A stretch of DNA of 64,000 bases from Rhodopseudomonas palustris (lineage in GTDB: Bacteria; Pseudomonadota; Alphaproteobacteria; Rhizobiales; Xanthobacteraceae). Positions 30,339 to 41,226 of the stretch are shown piece after piece. Under the pieces are notes generated by a model, which did no database searches, had not been told where the DNA came from, and saw only the letters and a program-made list of their open reading frames with translations. Numbering within the stretch: the first letter of the stretch is position 1; each line of letters begins with the position of its first letter. A program made the position numbers and the translations under genes. The stretch spans positions 62,001-126,000 of the forward strand of contig NZ_QKQS01000008.1 of assembly GCF_003226555.1 (NCBI RefSeq), given 5' to 3'.

Positions 30339-30454
30339 GGCTATCTCCCTACGTTTCCTCGGACCCTGGCCTGCGTCTTGCGCGCAGTTATCAGTTACCA
30401 GCGTAGGAGACAGTCATTCCCGCCATCTTGCGTCCATGCGCTGGACGCCGATGT

Positions 30455-31612
<1,158 letters not shown>

Positions 31613-31628
31613 CTGGTTTCTTCCCCTC

Positions 31629-31741
31629 GTCGTTCCGGGGCGCACGCCGCAGGTGGGCGAACCCGGAATCTCGTTCGTTGTTATCGTTTATCGTTGTCAC
31701 CTCGGGATTCCGGGTTCGCGCTGCGCGCGCCCCGGAATGAC
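31629..31741. repeat. Palindromic element, copy E
   Basis: 113 bp, ends GTCGTTCCGGGGCGC and GCGCCCCGGAATGAC. It is 10 bp longer in the centre than copies B-D and has one change in the left end. Between the two acyl-CoA dehydrogenase genes. Confidence 0.8.
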
Positions 31742-31750
31742 GATGTGAGG

Positions 31751-32899
31751 CTAGAGACCCATCTGCCGGCTGGCGAGGTCCTTCATGATTTCCTCGGTGC
31801 CGCCGCCGATGGCGTTGACCTTGACGTCGCGATAGATCCGCTCGACCTTGACGCCGCGCATGTAGCCGGCGCCGCCGAAGATCTGCACCGCTTCTGAGGC
31901 GCAGAACGCCATCGTCTGCGTCGCCTGGTTCTTCAGCATGCAGATTTCGGCGATCGGGCTTTCGCCCTGATCGACGCGCCAGGCGAGCAGCTCGAGCATC
32001 GCCTGCGAGGCGGCGATCTTCTGCGCCATGTCGACCAGCTTGTGGCGGATCACCTGATGCTTCACCAGCGGCTTGCCGAAGGTGACGCGCTGCTTGGCGT
32101 ATTCCGTCGCCTCGTCGAGACAGACCCGCGAGGCGGCGATGCAGCCGGCCGCCATCGTCAGCCGCTCGCTGTTGAAGTTCATCATGATGATCATGAAGCC
32201 GGCGCCCTCGGTGCCGAGCAGATTTGCGGCCGGCACGCGGCAATTGTCGAAATGCAGCGTCGCGGTGTCAGAGGCCCACCACCCCATTTTCTTCAGCGGC
32301 GTGCGCGTCAGCCCCGGCGTGTCGCCGGGGATCAGCAACAGGCTGACTCCGCCAGGCCCGTCGCCGCCAGTCCGCACCGCAGTGGTAATATAGTCGGCAC
32401 GCATGCCGGAGGTGATGAAGGTCTTCTCGCCGTTCACGATGTAGTAATCGCCGTCACGCACTGCGCGGGTGCGCAAATTGGCGACGTCGGAACCGCCGGA
32501 CGGTTCGGTGATCGCCAGCGCCGAGATCTTCTTGCCCGCCAGAATCTCCGGCAGCACCCGCGCCTTCAACTCGGCGGAGCCGGCGCGCGCGATCGGCGGC
32601 GCGCCGATCGAATGGCTGTTGAGGCTGGCGCTGACGCCGCCGGCCGCCGCCCGCGCCAGCTCCTGGGTGGCGACGATCCACATGAACTGATCACACGGCG
32701 TGCCGCCGTATTCTTCCGGAAAGCCGAGACCGAGCAGCCCGATCGCCGCGGCCTTCTCGTACAGCTCGCGCGGGAAGCCGCCTGCTTCATCCCATTCGGT
32801 AGCGAACGGTTCGATTTCATTCTGGACGAAACGCCGGACCACGTCGCGAAACGCGATGTGGTCGGCATTGTAGAATGGTGAGTTGCTCAATCCTCGCAC
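31751..32899 (-). CDS. Acyl-CoA dehydrogenase, second of two
   Basis: 382 residues from GTG 32899. Motifs AITEPSGGSDVANLR, NGEKTFITSGMRADYI, RVTFGKPLVKHQ and NAIGGGTEEIMKDLASRQMGL. Same reaction class as the gene downstream but clearly divergent in sequence, so the two likely act on different acyl-CoAs or at different steps. No ATG is near the start; a TTG follows four codons later. First gene of the minus-strand cluster. Confidence 0.86.
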   Translation of the reverse strand: MRGLSNSPFYNADHIAFRDVVRRFVQNEIEPFATEWDEAGGFPRELYEKAAAIGLLGLGFPEEYGGTPCDQFMWIVATQELARAAAGGVSASLNSHSIGAPPIARAGSAELKARVLPEILAGKKISALAITEPSGGSDVANLRTRAVRDGDYYIVNGEKTFITSGMRADYITTAVRTGGDGPGGVSLLLIPGDTPGLTRTPLKKMGWWASDTATLHFDNCRVPAANLLGTEGAGFMIIMMNFNSERLTMAAGCIAASRVCLDEATEYAKQRVTFGKPLVKHQVIRHKLVDMAQKIAASQAMLELLAWRVDQGESPIAEICMLKNQATQTMAFCASEAVQIFGGAGYMRGVKVERIYRDVKVNAIGGGTEEIMKDLASRQMGL

Positions 32900-32993
32900 C
32901 CGCGGTCAACTGATGACGGCGGCGAGGATGCCGGGAAAGGCCGGAACCGCCTTGCGTCGAGGCGCTGGCCGCTGGCGCAATCAGTTGCGCGCC

Positions 32994-33305
32994 TCAGCGG
33001 TGCTTCTGTTGGGCGATATAGGCCGCGAGTTCCTTGGTGTCGCTGCGGCTCAGCGCCATGTTGGCCATCTTCGGATGCGGCTCGAGCAGGAAGAACGCCA
33101 GCCGCTCTTCGTTGAAATTCGGATGCGAGGCGATCGCGGCGAACGACGGCGCCATGTCGCTGCCCTTGCTCTGCTGATCGGAAACGACGTGGCAACTGGT
33201 GCACCAGCGCTTGGCCAGCGTTTCACCATGTTGCGCATCGGCAGCGGGGGCGCGTCCGGCGCCGACGATCAACAACAGCGACAGGCCGAGAGTGAAAGCA
33301 CGCAT
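32994..33305 (-). CDS. Small periplasmic cytochrome c
   Basis: 103 residues. Signal peptide in about 1-22 (ending APAADA). One haem site CTSCH, and a likely Met ligand in PKMANMALS followed by DTKELAAYIAQQ, the usual class I cytochrome end. GAGGAAC lies before ATG 33305. Carries electrons in the periplasm; partner unknown. Separate from the acyl-CoA dehydrogenases by 94 bp on the same strand. Confidence 0.87.
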   Translation of the reverse strand: MRAFTLGLSLLLIVGAGRAPAADAQHGETLAKRWCTSCHVVSDQQSKGSDMAPSFAAIASHPNFNEERLAFFLLEPHPKMANMALSRSDTKELAAYIAQQKHR

Positions 33306-33527
33306 CAGCGGTTCCTCGGGTTCCGCGAAGGCGGCTGCGCCGCCGGGCAAACCACAGCAAGTTCCGCTGTTTACTTCAACCTGCGCTGAGGCGATAGATG
33401 GTCGAATGGCGGGGGCCGGGGGCGGTCGCAGCTCTGCGGCGCTCGGGCCGCCGCCAGCGCCGTTTTCCATGAACCCAGAAGGTGCACAATCGACCAGCCA
33501 TGGCCACCTTTCGGAACTTCCCGGCCG

Positions 33528-35651
33528 ATGCTGACCGCACAGCGTGATTCACTGCGGCTGCTTCGCGCGATCCTGGTCGCCTCCGTGGTGCTTCCGATCG
33601 CGCTGTTCAGCTATGCCTCTTGGCTGTCGTATCGCACCAACGACGCCTACGCAGATCGGCAGATCGACAAGACCCGCGACATCATCACTGAACACGCGCT
33701 GAAGGTGTTCGAATCGGTACAGCGCTCGATCGCCGAAACCGCCGAGATCGTCCGCGACATGTCGGACGAGGACATTCGCTCGGCCGAGCCCGCGCTGTAC
33801 GCTCGGCTGCAGCGCCTGGTCGGCGGCTCCGAACAGATCAAGTCGATCTGGATCTTTGACAATACCGGGCGTCCGCTGGTCAACACCATGCAACTCCCCT
33901 CACCGCGGCCCGATCTGTCGGACCGCGACTATTTCCGCGCACATCTCGACAAGGACGTCGGCCTGTATGTCGGCCGCGTGCTGCAGCCGCGCCCACCGTT
34001 CGATGGGGCGCCGTTCTTCAGCGTCAGCCGCCGCCGCAATGCGCCGGACGGCAGCTTCGCGGGGGTGATCCAAGTCTCGGTGCTGCCGGACTATTTCGAG
34101 GGCTTCTACGCCAAGGTCGGCCGCGAAGACGGCAGTTTTGCTTCGCTGGTGCGCGACGACGGCGCGATCCTTGCGCGGATGCCTGCAATCAACGGCGCCG
34201 ACGCCTCGGTCAAGCCCGACGGCATCGTAGGCCAGGCGATCCGCGAGGGCCGCAGCGAGGGGCGCATGGCCACGGTGTCGCCGCTCGACGGCATCGAGCG
34301 CCGCGTCGCGTTCCGCAAGCTGCCGAATCTGCCGGTCTATGTGTTCGCAGGTCTGGAGACCCGCGCCATCCGCTCGATGTGGCTGGCTCAGATCGGCGCC
34401 TACCTGCTGGTCGGCCTGCCGGCCACCGCGGCGCTGATCGCAATCGTGCTGCTGACGATGCGGCGGACGCAGAAGCTGTACGAAGAGGCCGACCGCCGCC
34501 ACGCCGCCGAGAATGCGCTGAAGCAGTCGCAGCGGCTGGAATCGCTCGGCCGCCTCACCGGCGGCGTCGCGCACGACTTCAACAATCTGCTGATGGTGGT
34601 CGGTGGTTCGGTGCAGAAGCTGCGGCGCCGCCACAGCGACCTGCAGGACATCCGCAGCTTCGATATGATCGATTCCGCGGTCGCCAAGGGCACCGCGCTG
34701 ACCCGGCAATTGCTGTCGTTCTCGCGCCGCCACAACGTCGCCGCCAAGCCGGTCGATCTCGGCGAAGCGGTGACCAAATTCGCCGACGTGCTGCGGCAGT
34801 CAGTACGCAGCGACATCATCATCACCATCGAGCCACCGGCCGAGCCGGTGGTAGTGATGATCGATCCCAACGAATTCGAGATCGCACTGCTGAATCTGGC
34901 GTTGAACGCCCGCGATGCGATGCCCGACGGCGGCCGTATCACCATCTCGATCCACACTGAAGCGCTGAAGAATTTCGGCCCGCGCCGGCTCACCGGCACC
35001 TACGCCATTCTATGTTTCGCAGACACCGGGGTCGGCATCCCTGACGACATCCGCGAGCGGGTGTTCGAGCCGTTCTTCACCACCAAGCCAGTCGACCGAG
35101 GCACCGGCCTCGGCCTCAGTCAGATCTACGGTTTCGTGCAGCAATCCAGCGGCGCCATCACGGTCGACAGCGAGCTCGGCCGTGGCACGCGGTTCGACCT
35201 ATTCCTTCCCCTGACGAAGGAAGCGCCCGCGCGCGAGGACCAGACGCCGACCGCGGTGGTGCCGGATGCGAAAGTGCCGAAGACCCTGCTGCTGGTGGAA
35301 GACCATCCCGATGTCGCCACCGTCGCGGCGGACTATGCGGCGCAATGCGGCTTCGTGGTGGTCCCGGCCAATTGCGCCGAAGCCGCGATCGAAGTTCTCA
35401 ACCGCCGGCGCGATATCGATCTGGTATTCAGCGACATCGTGATGCCTGGCATGAGCGGATTGGAGCTGGCACGGCTGATCCGCGAACACCACCCGGAGAC
35501 GCCAGTGATCCTGGCATCCGGCTACAGCGACCGCTCTGCATCGGCGCTCAGCGAAGGCTTCCTGCTGCTGCAGAAGCCCTACACGCTGGAAGCAATGCGC
35601 GGAGCTCTGGCCCAGGCAATGCAGCGGGAAGCGGTCCGGCCGACCGCCTAA
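33528..35651 (+). CDS. Hybrid sensor histidine kinase with Cache-type sensor and receiver domain
   Basis: 707 residues. Hydrophobic helices near residues 12-33 and 283-305 frame a periplasmic Cache-like domain ([19 protein letters not shown]). The cytoplasmic part has the H-box [11 protein letters not shown] (about 346), N-box [12 protein letters not shown]-boxes DTGVGIPD and [12 protein letters not shown], then a receiver domain from about 585 with phospho-Asp in [12 protein letters not shown]. Signals through the attached receiver, possibly via a phosphotransferase. No cognate DNA-binding regulator adjoins it. The signal is likely a small organic acid by family analogy. Confidence 0.88.
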   Translation: MLTAQRDSLRLLRAILVASVVLPIALFSYASWLSYRTNDAYADRQIDKTRDIITEHALKVFESVQRSIAETAEIVRDMSDEDIRSAEPALYARLQRLVGGSEQIKSIWIFDNTGRPLVNTMQLPSPRPDLSDRDYFRAHLDKDVGLYVGRVLQPRPPFDGAPFFSVSRRRNAPDGSFAGVIQVSVLPDYFEGFYAKVGREDGSFASLVRDDGAILARMPAINGADASVKPDGIVGQAIREGRSEGRMATVSPLDGIERRVAFRKLPNLPVYVFAGLETRAIRSMWLAQIGAYLLVGLPATAALIAIVLLTMRRTQKLYEEADRRHAAENALKQSQRLESLGRLTGGVAHDFNNLLMVVGGSVQKLRRRHSDLQDIRSFDMIDSAVAKGTALTRQLLSFSRRHNVAAKPVDLGEAVTKFADVLRQSVRSDIIITIEPPAEPVVVMIDPNEFEIALLNLALNARDAMPDGGRITISIHTEALKNFGPRRLTGTYAILCFADTGVGIPDDIRERVFEPFFTTKPVDRGTGLGLSQIYGFVQQSSGAITVDSELGRGTRFDLFLPLTKEAPAREDQTPTAVVPDAKVPKTLLLVEDHPDVATVAADYAAQCGFVVVPANCAEAAIEVLNRRRDIDLVFSDIVMPGMSGLELARLIREHHPETPVILASGYSDRSASALSEGFLLLQKPYTLEAMRGALAQAMQREAVRPTA

Positions 35652-35702
35652 TCACGATCACCACCCGACCGATCGCATAAACAATCAATTAACGGACGAA
35701 TG

Positions 35703-35730
35703 CCTCGGCGGAGACGTCGCCCCGCCGAGG
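35703..35730 (-). terminator. Probable terminator of the Gly/Tyr-rich protein gene
   Basis: CCTCGGCGG and CCGCCGAGG form a 9-bp stem with a 10-base loop, about 20 bp past the stop of the minus-strand gene. The T-run is weak. Confidence 0.5.
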
Positions 35731-35751
35731 ACCAACTAACCGATGCCGCTG

Positions 35752-36204
35752 TTACCAGTGGCGGCGATGATGCCAGTGCCGGCGATGGTGGTACCCACGA
35801 TGCCAGCCCGGGCCGTATCCGGCGCGGATCACCGGCCGGCCGTAATAGCCGTAGGCCCGATACGGCCTATAATACGAGCGGTAGCCGTAATACACCGGAC
35901 GCGGCCGATAATAGTAGCGCGGACCGCCCCAGCCCCAGCCGCCGCCGTAATACGCCGGACCGCCATAGTAGCCGACAACCCGCGGACCATAGCCGTAGCC
36001 GCCGTAGTACGGGCCGCCGCCATAATAGCCGTAGCCGGGACCGTAGGCGTAGGCCGACGAGGCAACGCCTGCGATCAACGCGCCGGCAGCAAGACCACCG
36101 AAGAAGGGGCCGATGCCGCCCCGGGCTTCCGCCGGAGCCGGAGCCGCCACGGTGGCCACGGCAAGGGTCGCGACCGTCCCAAGAACCAGAGCAGTTTTCT
36201 TCAT
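35752..36204 (-). CDS. Gly/Tyr-rich secreted protein
   Basis: 150 residues from MKKTAL. Signal peptide about 1-28 (ending PAEARG), then a short hydrophobic glycine-rich segment (FFGGLAAGALIAGVASSA), then repeated Tyr-Gly and Arg-Tyr stretches and a His/Arg/Trp-rich end (HHRRHWHHRRHW). Common type of cell-surface protein in Bradyrhizobiaceae; function unknown. The His-rich tail could bind metal (inference). An ATG three codons upstream is also possible. Confidence 0.75.
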   Translation of the reverse strand: MKKTALVLGTVATLAVATVAAPAPAEARGGIGPFFGGLAAGALIAGVASSAYAYGPGYGYYGGGPYYGGYGYGPRVVGYYGGPAYYGGGWGWGGPRYYYRPRPVYYGYRSYYRPYRAYGYYGRPVIRAGYGPGWHRGYHHRRHWHHRRHW

Positions 36205-36371
36205 GGAGCACATCCTGTGAGCGGTTGATGTGGGCGATTAAACCGCGGCTCCGGCCAAAAGTTGCGGGAACAATACGCAGAGCCGCTATTCCGCAGCAAA
36301 AACTATGTACGCCAGGGCGCGGACGCTGGAACCCATCCTGGTGTCGCACCCCGCCCAAGGTCTCTCGGCGT

Positions 36372-37163
36372 TCAGGATTTCGCGGCTGGAGCCGCCGCGG
36401 TGGCGATGCCGTATTTGGTCAGCTCCTCCGGTTTGAACACGAACAGCCGGTCCTTGGGCGTCTCCATCGCCCGGATCCAGACCTCCAGATCGATCCCCAT
36501 GTCGCGCAGGTAGCGCTGGCAGCGCGCCGAAATGCGCTGGGCATCGCCCATCTGGTCGCGCGGCGCTGCCGCCTCGGTGCTCTTCACCGCGAACACCTGA
36601 TGCACGCCGACCGCGGCTTTGGCGCCGACGCGGCGCTCGGCGCCGCCGAACAGCACCAGAGGACAGGACGAGGCGCAATATTTGCCGGCCTCGACTTCGG
36701 TAGCCAGCTTGTGATCGCGGATCATGCGGCCGATAGACAGCGCGTCGGACACCGAGCCGCCGGGCGAGTTCAACACCACTGTCTTGATGTATTCGCCGTG
36801 GCGCGCGAGCTCCTTGCCAAACGCCTCCGCACTGCCGGGCGTGATCGTCCCGGTCGCCATCAACCGCCCGCCGCCGACCAACTCGAACGTCATCGCCTGG
36901 CCGAGCGCGCCGTCCGGCTGCGGCAGCGGCGTCTGACGGTCGCCGTCCGGCCGCCACGGCGACAGCACCGCGGGCAGTGCCGGCAGGCTGAACGGCGCCA
37001 CGTCCGGCTGGTCACCGCCGTCGCGATCCGCCGGCGGCCGGGCGAGGTCGTAGCCAAGCGCCGCGATGGTGGCGACGATCAGCAGCCGGAAGATCAGGCG
37101 CAACACTGCGTCCTCCGGATTGCCGGAGAGCCAGAGGTGGACGCGCTGCGACAGCGTGGCCAT
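36372..37163 (-). CDS. ClpP/crotonase-fold periplasmic protein (COG3904-like)
   Basis: About 263 residues. One N-terminal membrane span (LIFRLLIVATIAALGY), a proline-rich linker, then a ClpP-like fold: LNSPGGSVSDALSIGRMI (oxyanion glycines), KYCASSCPLVLFGGAERRV with a likely nucleophile Ser, and VGVHQVFA with the His. Looks like a membrane-anchored serine protease-like protein. ATG 37163 follows the upstream stop by 4 bp, so it is in an operon with the membrane protein gene. Confidence 0.75.
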   Translation of the reverse strand: MATLSQRVHLWLSGNPEDAVLRLIFRLLIVATIAALGYDLARPPADRDGGDQPDVAPFSLPALPAVLSPWRPDGDRQTPLPQPDGALGQAMTFELVGGGRLMATGTITPGSAEAFGKELARHGEYIKTVVLNSPGGSVSDALSIGRMIRDHKLATEVEAGKYCASSCPLVLFGGAERRVGAKAAVGVHQVFAVKSTEAAAPRDQMGDAQRISARCQRYLRDMGIDLEVWIRAMETPKDRLFVFKPEELTKYGIATAAAPAAKS

Positions 37164-37167
37164 GCGG

Positions 37168-38538
37168 TTACTTGACGTGACGCGCCGAGGACAGCGCGGT
37201 GACGTTCTCGTCCGCCGCCGCTGCAGGCTCGGCCGCGGGTGCCGGCTGGTCGGGCGCCCCCTGCGTGGCAGGTTCACCCATCGTCCGGCTCGCCTGCTCC
37301 ACCTCGCGTGCCATCTTCAGCGCTGCCATCAGTTCGGCCGCGGTCATGGCCGAGGCGTGCGAGGCCGGCAGCCCTTCGCGGCGGATTGCGGCGTGCACCA
37401 CGCACAGGATCAAGACCAGCACCGCCGGCATCAGATCGATCGAGATCGCGCCGGCCCAGCTCGGGATGAAGTCGCCCGCGTAGCGAAGCACGGCCTCGGC
37501 CGGCGACATCGCCTGGAACCGCGCCGGCTCGATCTTCGGGCGGTCGAGGATCGCATCCGCGGCCGCCGCGAGCGAGGCCGCCTGCGCCGCCACCGCGCCT
37601 TCGACCTTGCCGACCACCGCGGTCTGCCGGTCGGCGAGATCGATGCTGCGCCCGCTCGCGGCCGGCGCGATGAAAGACGATGATAGCGAGGTTGCGGCGC
37701 GCTTGACCGCCGGCGCCACGGAGGTCTGCTGCAGATTGGCGATCACGCCCATCAGAGCCAGGGACTCGGTGGCGAAGCCGTCGCTGCGTTCGCCGATCGG
37801 ACCGCGGTCGGACACCAGCTCGCGCATCTTGGCCAAATGCTTGCCGCCCTCTTCGAATAGCGTCGAGACCCGCTTGCCGGAGGCTTCGACCTCTTTGGCG
37901 AGACTGTCGAGCTGGCTCGACATCTGGGTCAGTAGCTGCACCACCGTCCCCGATCCAGCGGTCCCGGTGAGCGATCCGGTGCGTTCGGCCTCCGCCAGCT
38001 TAGCGAAGCGCGATGCCGCGATCTGGATATCCGGCAGCAAGCCCTGTGCAGCGATCGCGTTGGTGTTGGCGGCGTCGAGATCGCGGGTGTAGTCCTGTAC
38101 GGTGATCGCCAGATGCTGCCGGATCGCCGCGGCGCCGGCCAGCGCCGAGGCGTTGAGCCACGACGACATCGCCACGATCATCAGCGAGCCGAGCAGCATG
38201 CAGCCGAACATCAGCGCGCGGCCGGCACGATCGACCACGTGCGGCATGAACTGCATCAGGAACACCCAGAAGGCGTAGATGCCAACCGACACGGCGACCG
38301 AATAGATCAGCGCCGCGAAGAACACCGTGGTGGCGCTGCCGTTGAGCAGATCGCGCACGCCGAGATAGGTGTAGACGCCGGCCGCCAGCGCCAGGATGGC
38401 GGTGGTCAGCTTCAGCATCACTTCGAGCCGGATCACGCCGCGTGACAACAGCAGCGACGGCGGAACCATGGTCGAAGCGGAAGACGACGAAGATGGTGAC
38501 AGAGACGGAGAACTGGCCGGAGAAGCGGCTTCGGGCAT
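37168..38538 (-). CDS. Membrane protein with coiled region, unknown function
   Basis: About 456 residues. The N-terminus is Ser/Pro-rich. Four hydrophobic helices follow (about residues 40-140), then a long helical, polar region (TRDLDAANTNAIA, DSLAKEVEASGKRVSTLFEEGGKHLAKM) likely coiled, and a further helix near 365-385 before a Pro/Ala-rich tail. No family recognised. TTG 38550 opens the frame; ATG 38538 is preferred. Shares an operon with the ClpP-fold protein, so the two may form an envelope complex (inference). Confidence 0.7.
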   Translation of the reverse strand: MPEAASPASSPSLSPSSSSSASTMVPPSLLLSRGVIRLEVMLKLTTAILALAAGVYTYLGVRDLLNGSATTVFFAALIYSVAVSVGIYAFWVFLMQFMPHVVDRAGRALMFGCMLLGSLMIVAMSSWLNASALAGAAAIRQHLAITVQDYTRDLDAANTNAIAAQGLLPDIQIAASRFAKLAEAERTGSLTGTAGSGTVVQLLTQMSSQLDSLAKEVEASGKRVSTLFEEGGKHLAKMRELVSDRGPIGERSDGFATESLALMGVIANLQQTSVAPAVKRAATSLSSSFIAPAASGRSIDLADRQTAVVGKVEGAVAAQAASLAAAADAILDRPKIEPARFQAMSPAEAVLRYAGDFIPSWAGAISIDLMPAVLVLILCVVHAAIRREGLPASHASAMTAAELMAALKMAREVEQASRTMGEPATQGAPDQPAPAAEPAAAADENVTALSSARHVK

Positions 38539-38550
38539 CTGGACATCCAA

Positions 38551-39569
38551 CTGGTGCGCTGCTGCGCACGACCAACGCCCCCGCGTTCAGATCCAACTGT
38601 TAGTTGTGGAGTTGGACCAGATTATGGTGACGCCCCCGCGCCGCCACAGTGCGGGATATGCCGGTTCAGAAATGCGCGTTGAGCCGCAATCACCCGGTTG
38701 GCCGGTGTCCGAGCCCATGCTGAAGCCGAAGATCTGCTCGGCATTGATGCCCTGGGCGTGATGGCAGCCCGGCACCGTATCCGGCAGGTCGGCGGCGGCG
38801 TGCGACGCCGCGAGCGGTGGCGGCCGCGCAGCCCCCGCCAGAGCTTTGCGCCTCCCCCGCCAAAGCGGTCTCGGCGCATACCGACCGCCGCACCTTGCCG
38901 CAGATTCTGCCGGCCCCTGCTGCTCTACCGGCCTGCCATGCTGGCCTCGTCCGCCATCCCGTTCTCGAAGGGCCCAGGCCGGCCAGCCCCGGACCCAATT
39001 TCGGGCGCCGCCACCGCATTGATAACGCGCCACCTTCAGGCGAGCCGCCAAAAGCTCAATCTGCAGCGTCAGGGATCTATTTGAACTTACAAATCAATTG
39101 CATCAATTGAGGCGCGGCGACCGCGGGCTGTGCGATGCAGGCTGTTTCGAGTGCCTCAAGAGAGACAGGTCGGCCCCAGGGCTGGCGGGGGGAGCCCCGG
39201 GGCCAGTCATCGCCTACCGGGGAGGTTGCGGCGCTGACAGCAGGATCTCCGAAGCCAAGGGCTGACCACGGTGAGCGTCCTGTCTGAACAAAACTCTGCA
39301 CCGGCCAAGCGGCGAGCGAAAGCGACATCGATCGGCGTGGTTCCGGCGGCGCTAACCGATCATCTTCGATCGAATCGAGCGAATTAGTTCGAAATCAACA
39401 CCCAGGTAGAAATACCAACACGCCCTTCCCCATTTGTCGCCCGATCCCGGACGGCGCGCCCTGCCAACGGCAACGCCGCGATCCTGCGTTGCCGCGACGT
39501 GCCGTCGCGGCGTAAAACCGATCCGGCCGAGTCGCGCGGGGGGCGCGTCGTCCACGGGGAGACGATCCA
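38551..39569. other. Gene-poor region of about 1 kb
   Basis: No ORF here has convincing codon use. One minus frame near 38660-38790 reads AQGINAEQIFGFSMGSDTG after a hydrophobic stretch, which faintly resembles the start of an outer-membrane protein and could be a remnant. A strong hairpin (39172-39204) lies in the right half. No tRNA, RNase P or SRP signature was seen. Confidence 0.5.
39172..39204. other. Strong GC-rich stem-loop
   Basis: GGCCCCAGGGCT pairs with AGCCCCGGGGCC with one mismatch around a 9-base loop. No gene ends next to it, so it may belong to an unannotated RNA or be chance in GC-rich DNA. Confidence 0.35.
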
Positions 39570-40373
39570 CTGACAGGTTTCGAAGGGATCGGTATCGATC
39601 CGAGCTATGCGCTGGCAGGCGCGGTCACCGGCTTCGTTGTCGGTCTTACCGGCGTCGGGGGCGGCGCGTTGATGACACCAATCCTGCTCCTGGTGTTCGG
39701 GATCGCACCACATGTGGCGATCGCTACCGATCTGTGGTTCGCCGCGATCACCAAGCTGATCGGTGCGATGGTGCACAATCGCAAAGGCAACATCGACTGG
39801 CGGATCGTCACCCGACTGTGGGCCGGCAGCTTGCCGGCCGCAGCGCTGATGGTCGCGATCGTTGCGTTCGCCGATCCGGTCGGACGCACCGAGTGGCTGA
39901 CCCGCATCATCGGAATCGTGGTGATCCTCACCGCGCTCGGCATCGTGTTCGCGCCGGCCCTGCTCGCTTCGATATATCCGCGGTCGAACACCGATGAGAT
40001 GCCGCCACAGCACGATCGCACCGCGCTGACGGTGCTGACCGGTGTGACGCTCGGTGGATTGGTGGCGCTCACCTCGATCGGTGCCGGCGCGCTGGGCACG
40101 GTGGCGCTGCTCTATCTGTATCCGCGCCGATTGCTGCCGCATCGGCTGGTGGCAACCGACCTCGCGCACGCCATTCCGCTCGCGACCGTGGCTGGCGCCG
40201 GCTATCTGATCGTCGGCATGGTGGACTGGAAAATGCTCGTCAGCCTGCTCGCCGGTTCCATTCCGGCGGTGATCCTCGGCGGACTCTCGGCCGGCAAGCT
40301 TCCGGGCCGCGGCTTGCAGATCGCACTCGCGATTGTTCTGCTCGCTGCCGGTCTCAAAGGATTGCTGATGTAG
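39570..40373 (+). CDS. TauE/SafE (TSUP) family permease, CTG start likely
   Basis: 267 residues with about eight hydrophobic helices. The family block TGFVVGLTGVGGGALMTPIL begins the first repeat and LTSIGAGALGTVALLYLYP the second. Transports a sulfur-containing or organic anion across the inner membrane. The frame is open from 39516, but no ATG, GTG or TTG occurs before the first helix; CTG at 39570 sits 8 nt after GGGGAG, and a start at TTG 39669 would remove half of helix 1. So CTG is the best start. Confidence 0.8.
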   Translation: MTGFEGIGIDPSYALAGAVTGFVVGLTGVGGGALMTPILLLVFGIAPHVAIATDLWFAAITKLIGAMVHNRKGNIDWRIVTRLWAGSLPAAALMVAIVAFADPVGRTEWLTRIIGIVVILTALGIVFAPALLASIYPRSNTDEMPPQHDRTALTVLTGVTLGGLVALTSIGAGALGTVALLYLYPRRLLPHRLVATDLAHAIPLATVAGAGYLIVGMVDWKMLVSLLAGSIPAVILGGLSAGKLPGRGLQIALAIVLLAAGLKGLLM

Positions 40374-40556
40374 CGGTCACCGCTTCGACCAAGACGGATG
40401 CGACCGTAGAACACGTCGAAATTGTCGGAACGTTTGTGCAGCTTGGGCGTTACGAAGCCTCACGACCGACCACTCTGCTTTGGTCAATCGCTCGGCACTT
40501 CGGCGCCGACGTTCAACGCTTTCTCAAGAAGGCACCGGAACTCCCGGTGAGATGCA

Positions 40557-40781
40557 ATGACCGACGCCTGCGTCATCGAAGTTCGCGCCCGCACTGCGGG
40601 CATCGTCGTTCGCGAGGGAGACAATTACTGCTTCTTCGCCGCGCATCGCGACTTCCACGCGCTGGAGCGTCAATCGTTCGACTCGCTGCTCGCCGCGCAG
40701 GCCGCGGCTTCGCGCTGCGCCAGCGATGCGTCGTCGGACATTCGGCTCGATCCCCCTCGGGCAGAGGCGCCGCGCGCGTAG
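40557..40781 (+). CDS. Small hypothetical protein
   Basis: 74 residues. GGTGAG lies 6 nt before the ATG. Begins MTDACVIEVRARTAGIVVREG, followed by YCFFAAHRDFHALERQ, and ends in a polar Ala/Arg stretch. It has the look of short conserved rhizobial proteins, with beta-strand-rich first half. No function assigned. Confidence 0.6.
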   Translation: MTDACVIEVRARTAGIVVREGDNYCFFAAHRDFHALERQSFDSLLAAQAAASRCASDASSDIRLDPPRAEAPRA

Positions 40782-40852
40782 TTCATCGTAGCAGAGCGCG
40801 CCGACGCCGCATCACCGTTACGCGCGCCGGATGCGGCGCAGCGCGATTGGTT

Positions 40853-41029
40853 TCAGCCACGGCGACGTTCCGCCACGGCGCCGATGCCGAGCCTGCCGCT
40901 TTCGGCGAGCTCACGCAGCCGATGCCGCGCCCATACGCGCATCGCCAGGCCGGACCGCTCGCCGTCGCCGCGAACACTGTCGAACGGCTCGCTTTGTTTG
41001 GATTGTTGTTCGAGTTCGACCTTCGCCAT
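40853..41029 (-). CDS. Possible small protein, 58 residues
   Basis: ATGATG pair at 41032/41029 preceded by GGAGGG. Charged and Arg-rich, with a helical MRVWARHRLRELAESGRLG segment. The ribosome site is the main support. It lies between the TauE-like gene and tonB. No family recognised. Confidence 0.4.
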   Translation of the reverse strand: MAKVELEQQSKQSEPFDSVRGDGERSGLAMRVWARHRLRELAESGRLGIGAVAERRRG

Positions 41030-41226
41030 CATTCCCTCCGCATGGCTGTTCGAAGCCGGCAGTGTCGACTCGTGTCGCTCGCCGGCGCGCAACTACATGC
41101 ATGGTTTGGTCTGTTTGTGGCGGTAGTTTCTTCCCCCGGCCAGCCTGAATCATTCCAAACTAGCGAACCGCTACTTGCGACGGACGACAGCGAAGCTGTA
41201 GCGGCGCGGCGTCCGCCGGATCCGAA

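Noticed and set aside
39077-39328. Minus-strand 83-codon frame
   Set aside because: No ribosome site, poor codon use and no recognisable motif.
39100-39350. Possible riboswitch, SRP or RNase P RNA
   Set aside because: None of the conserved core sequences of these RNAs could be found on either strand; only one hairpin is supported.
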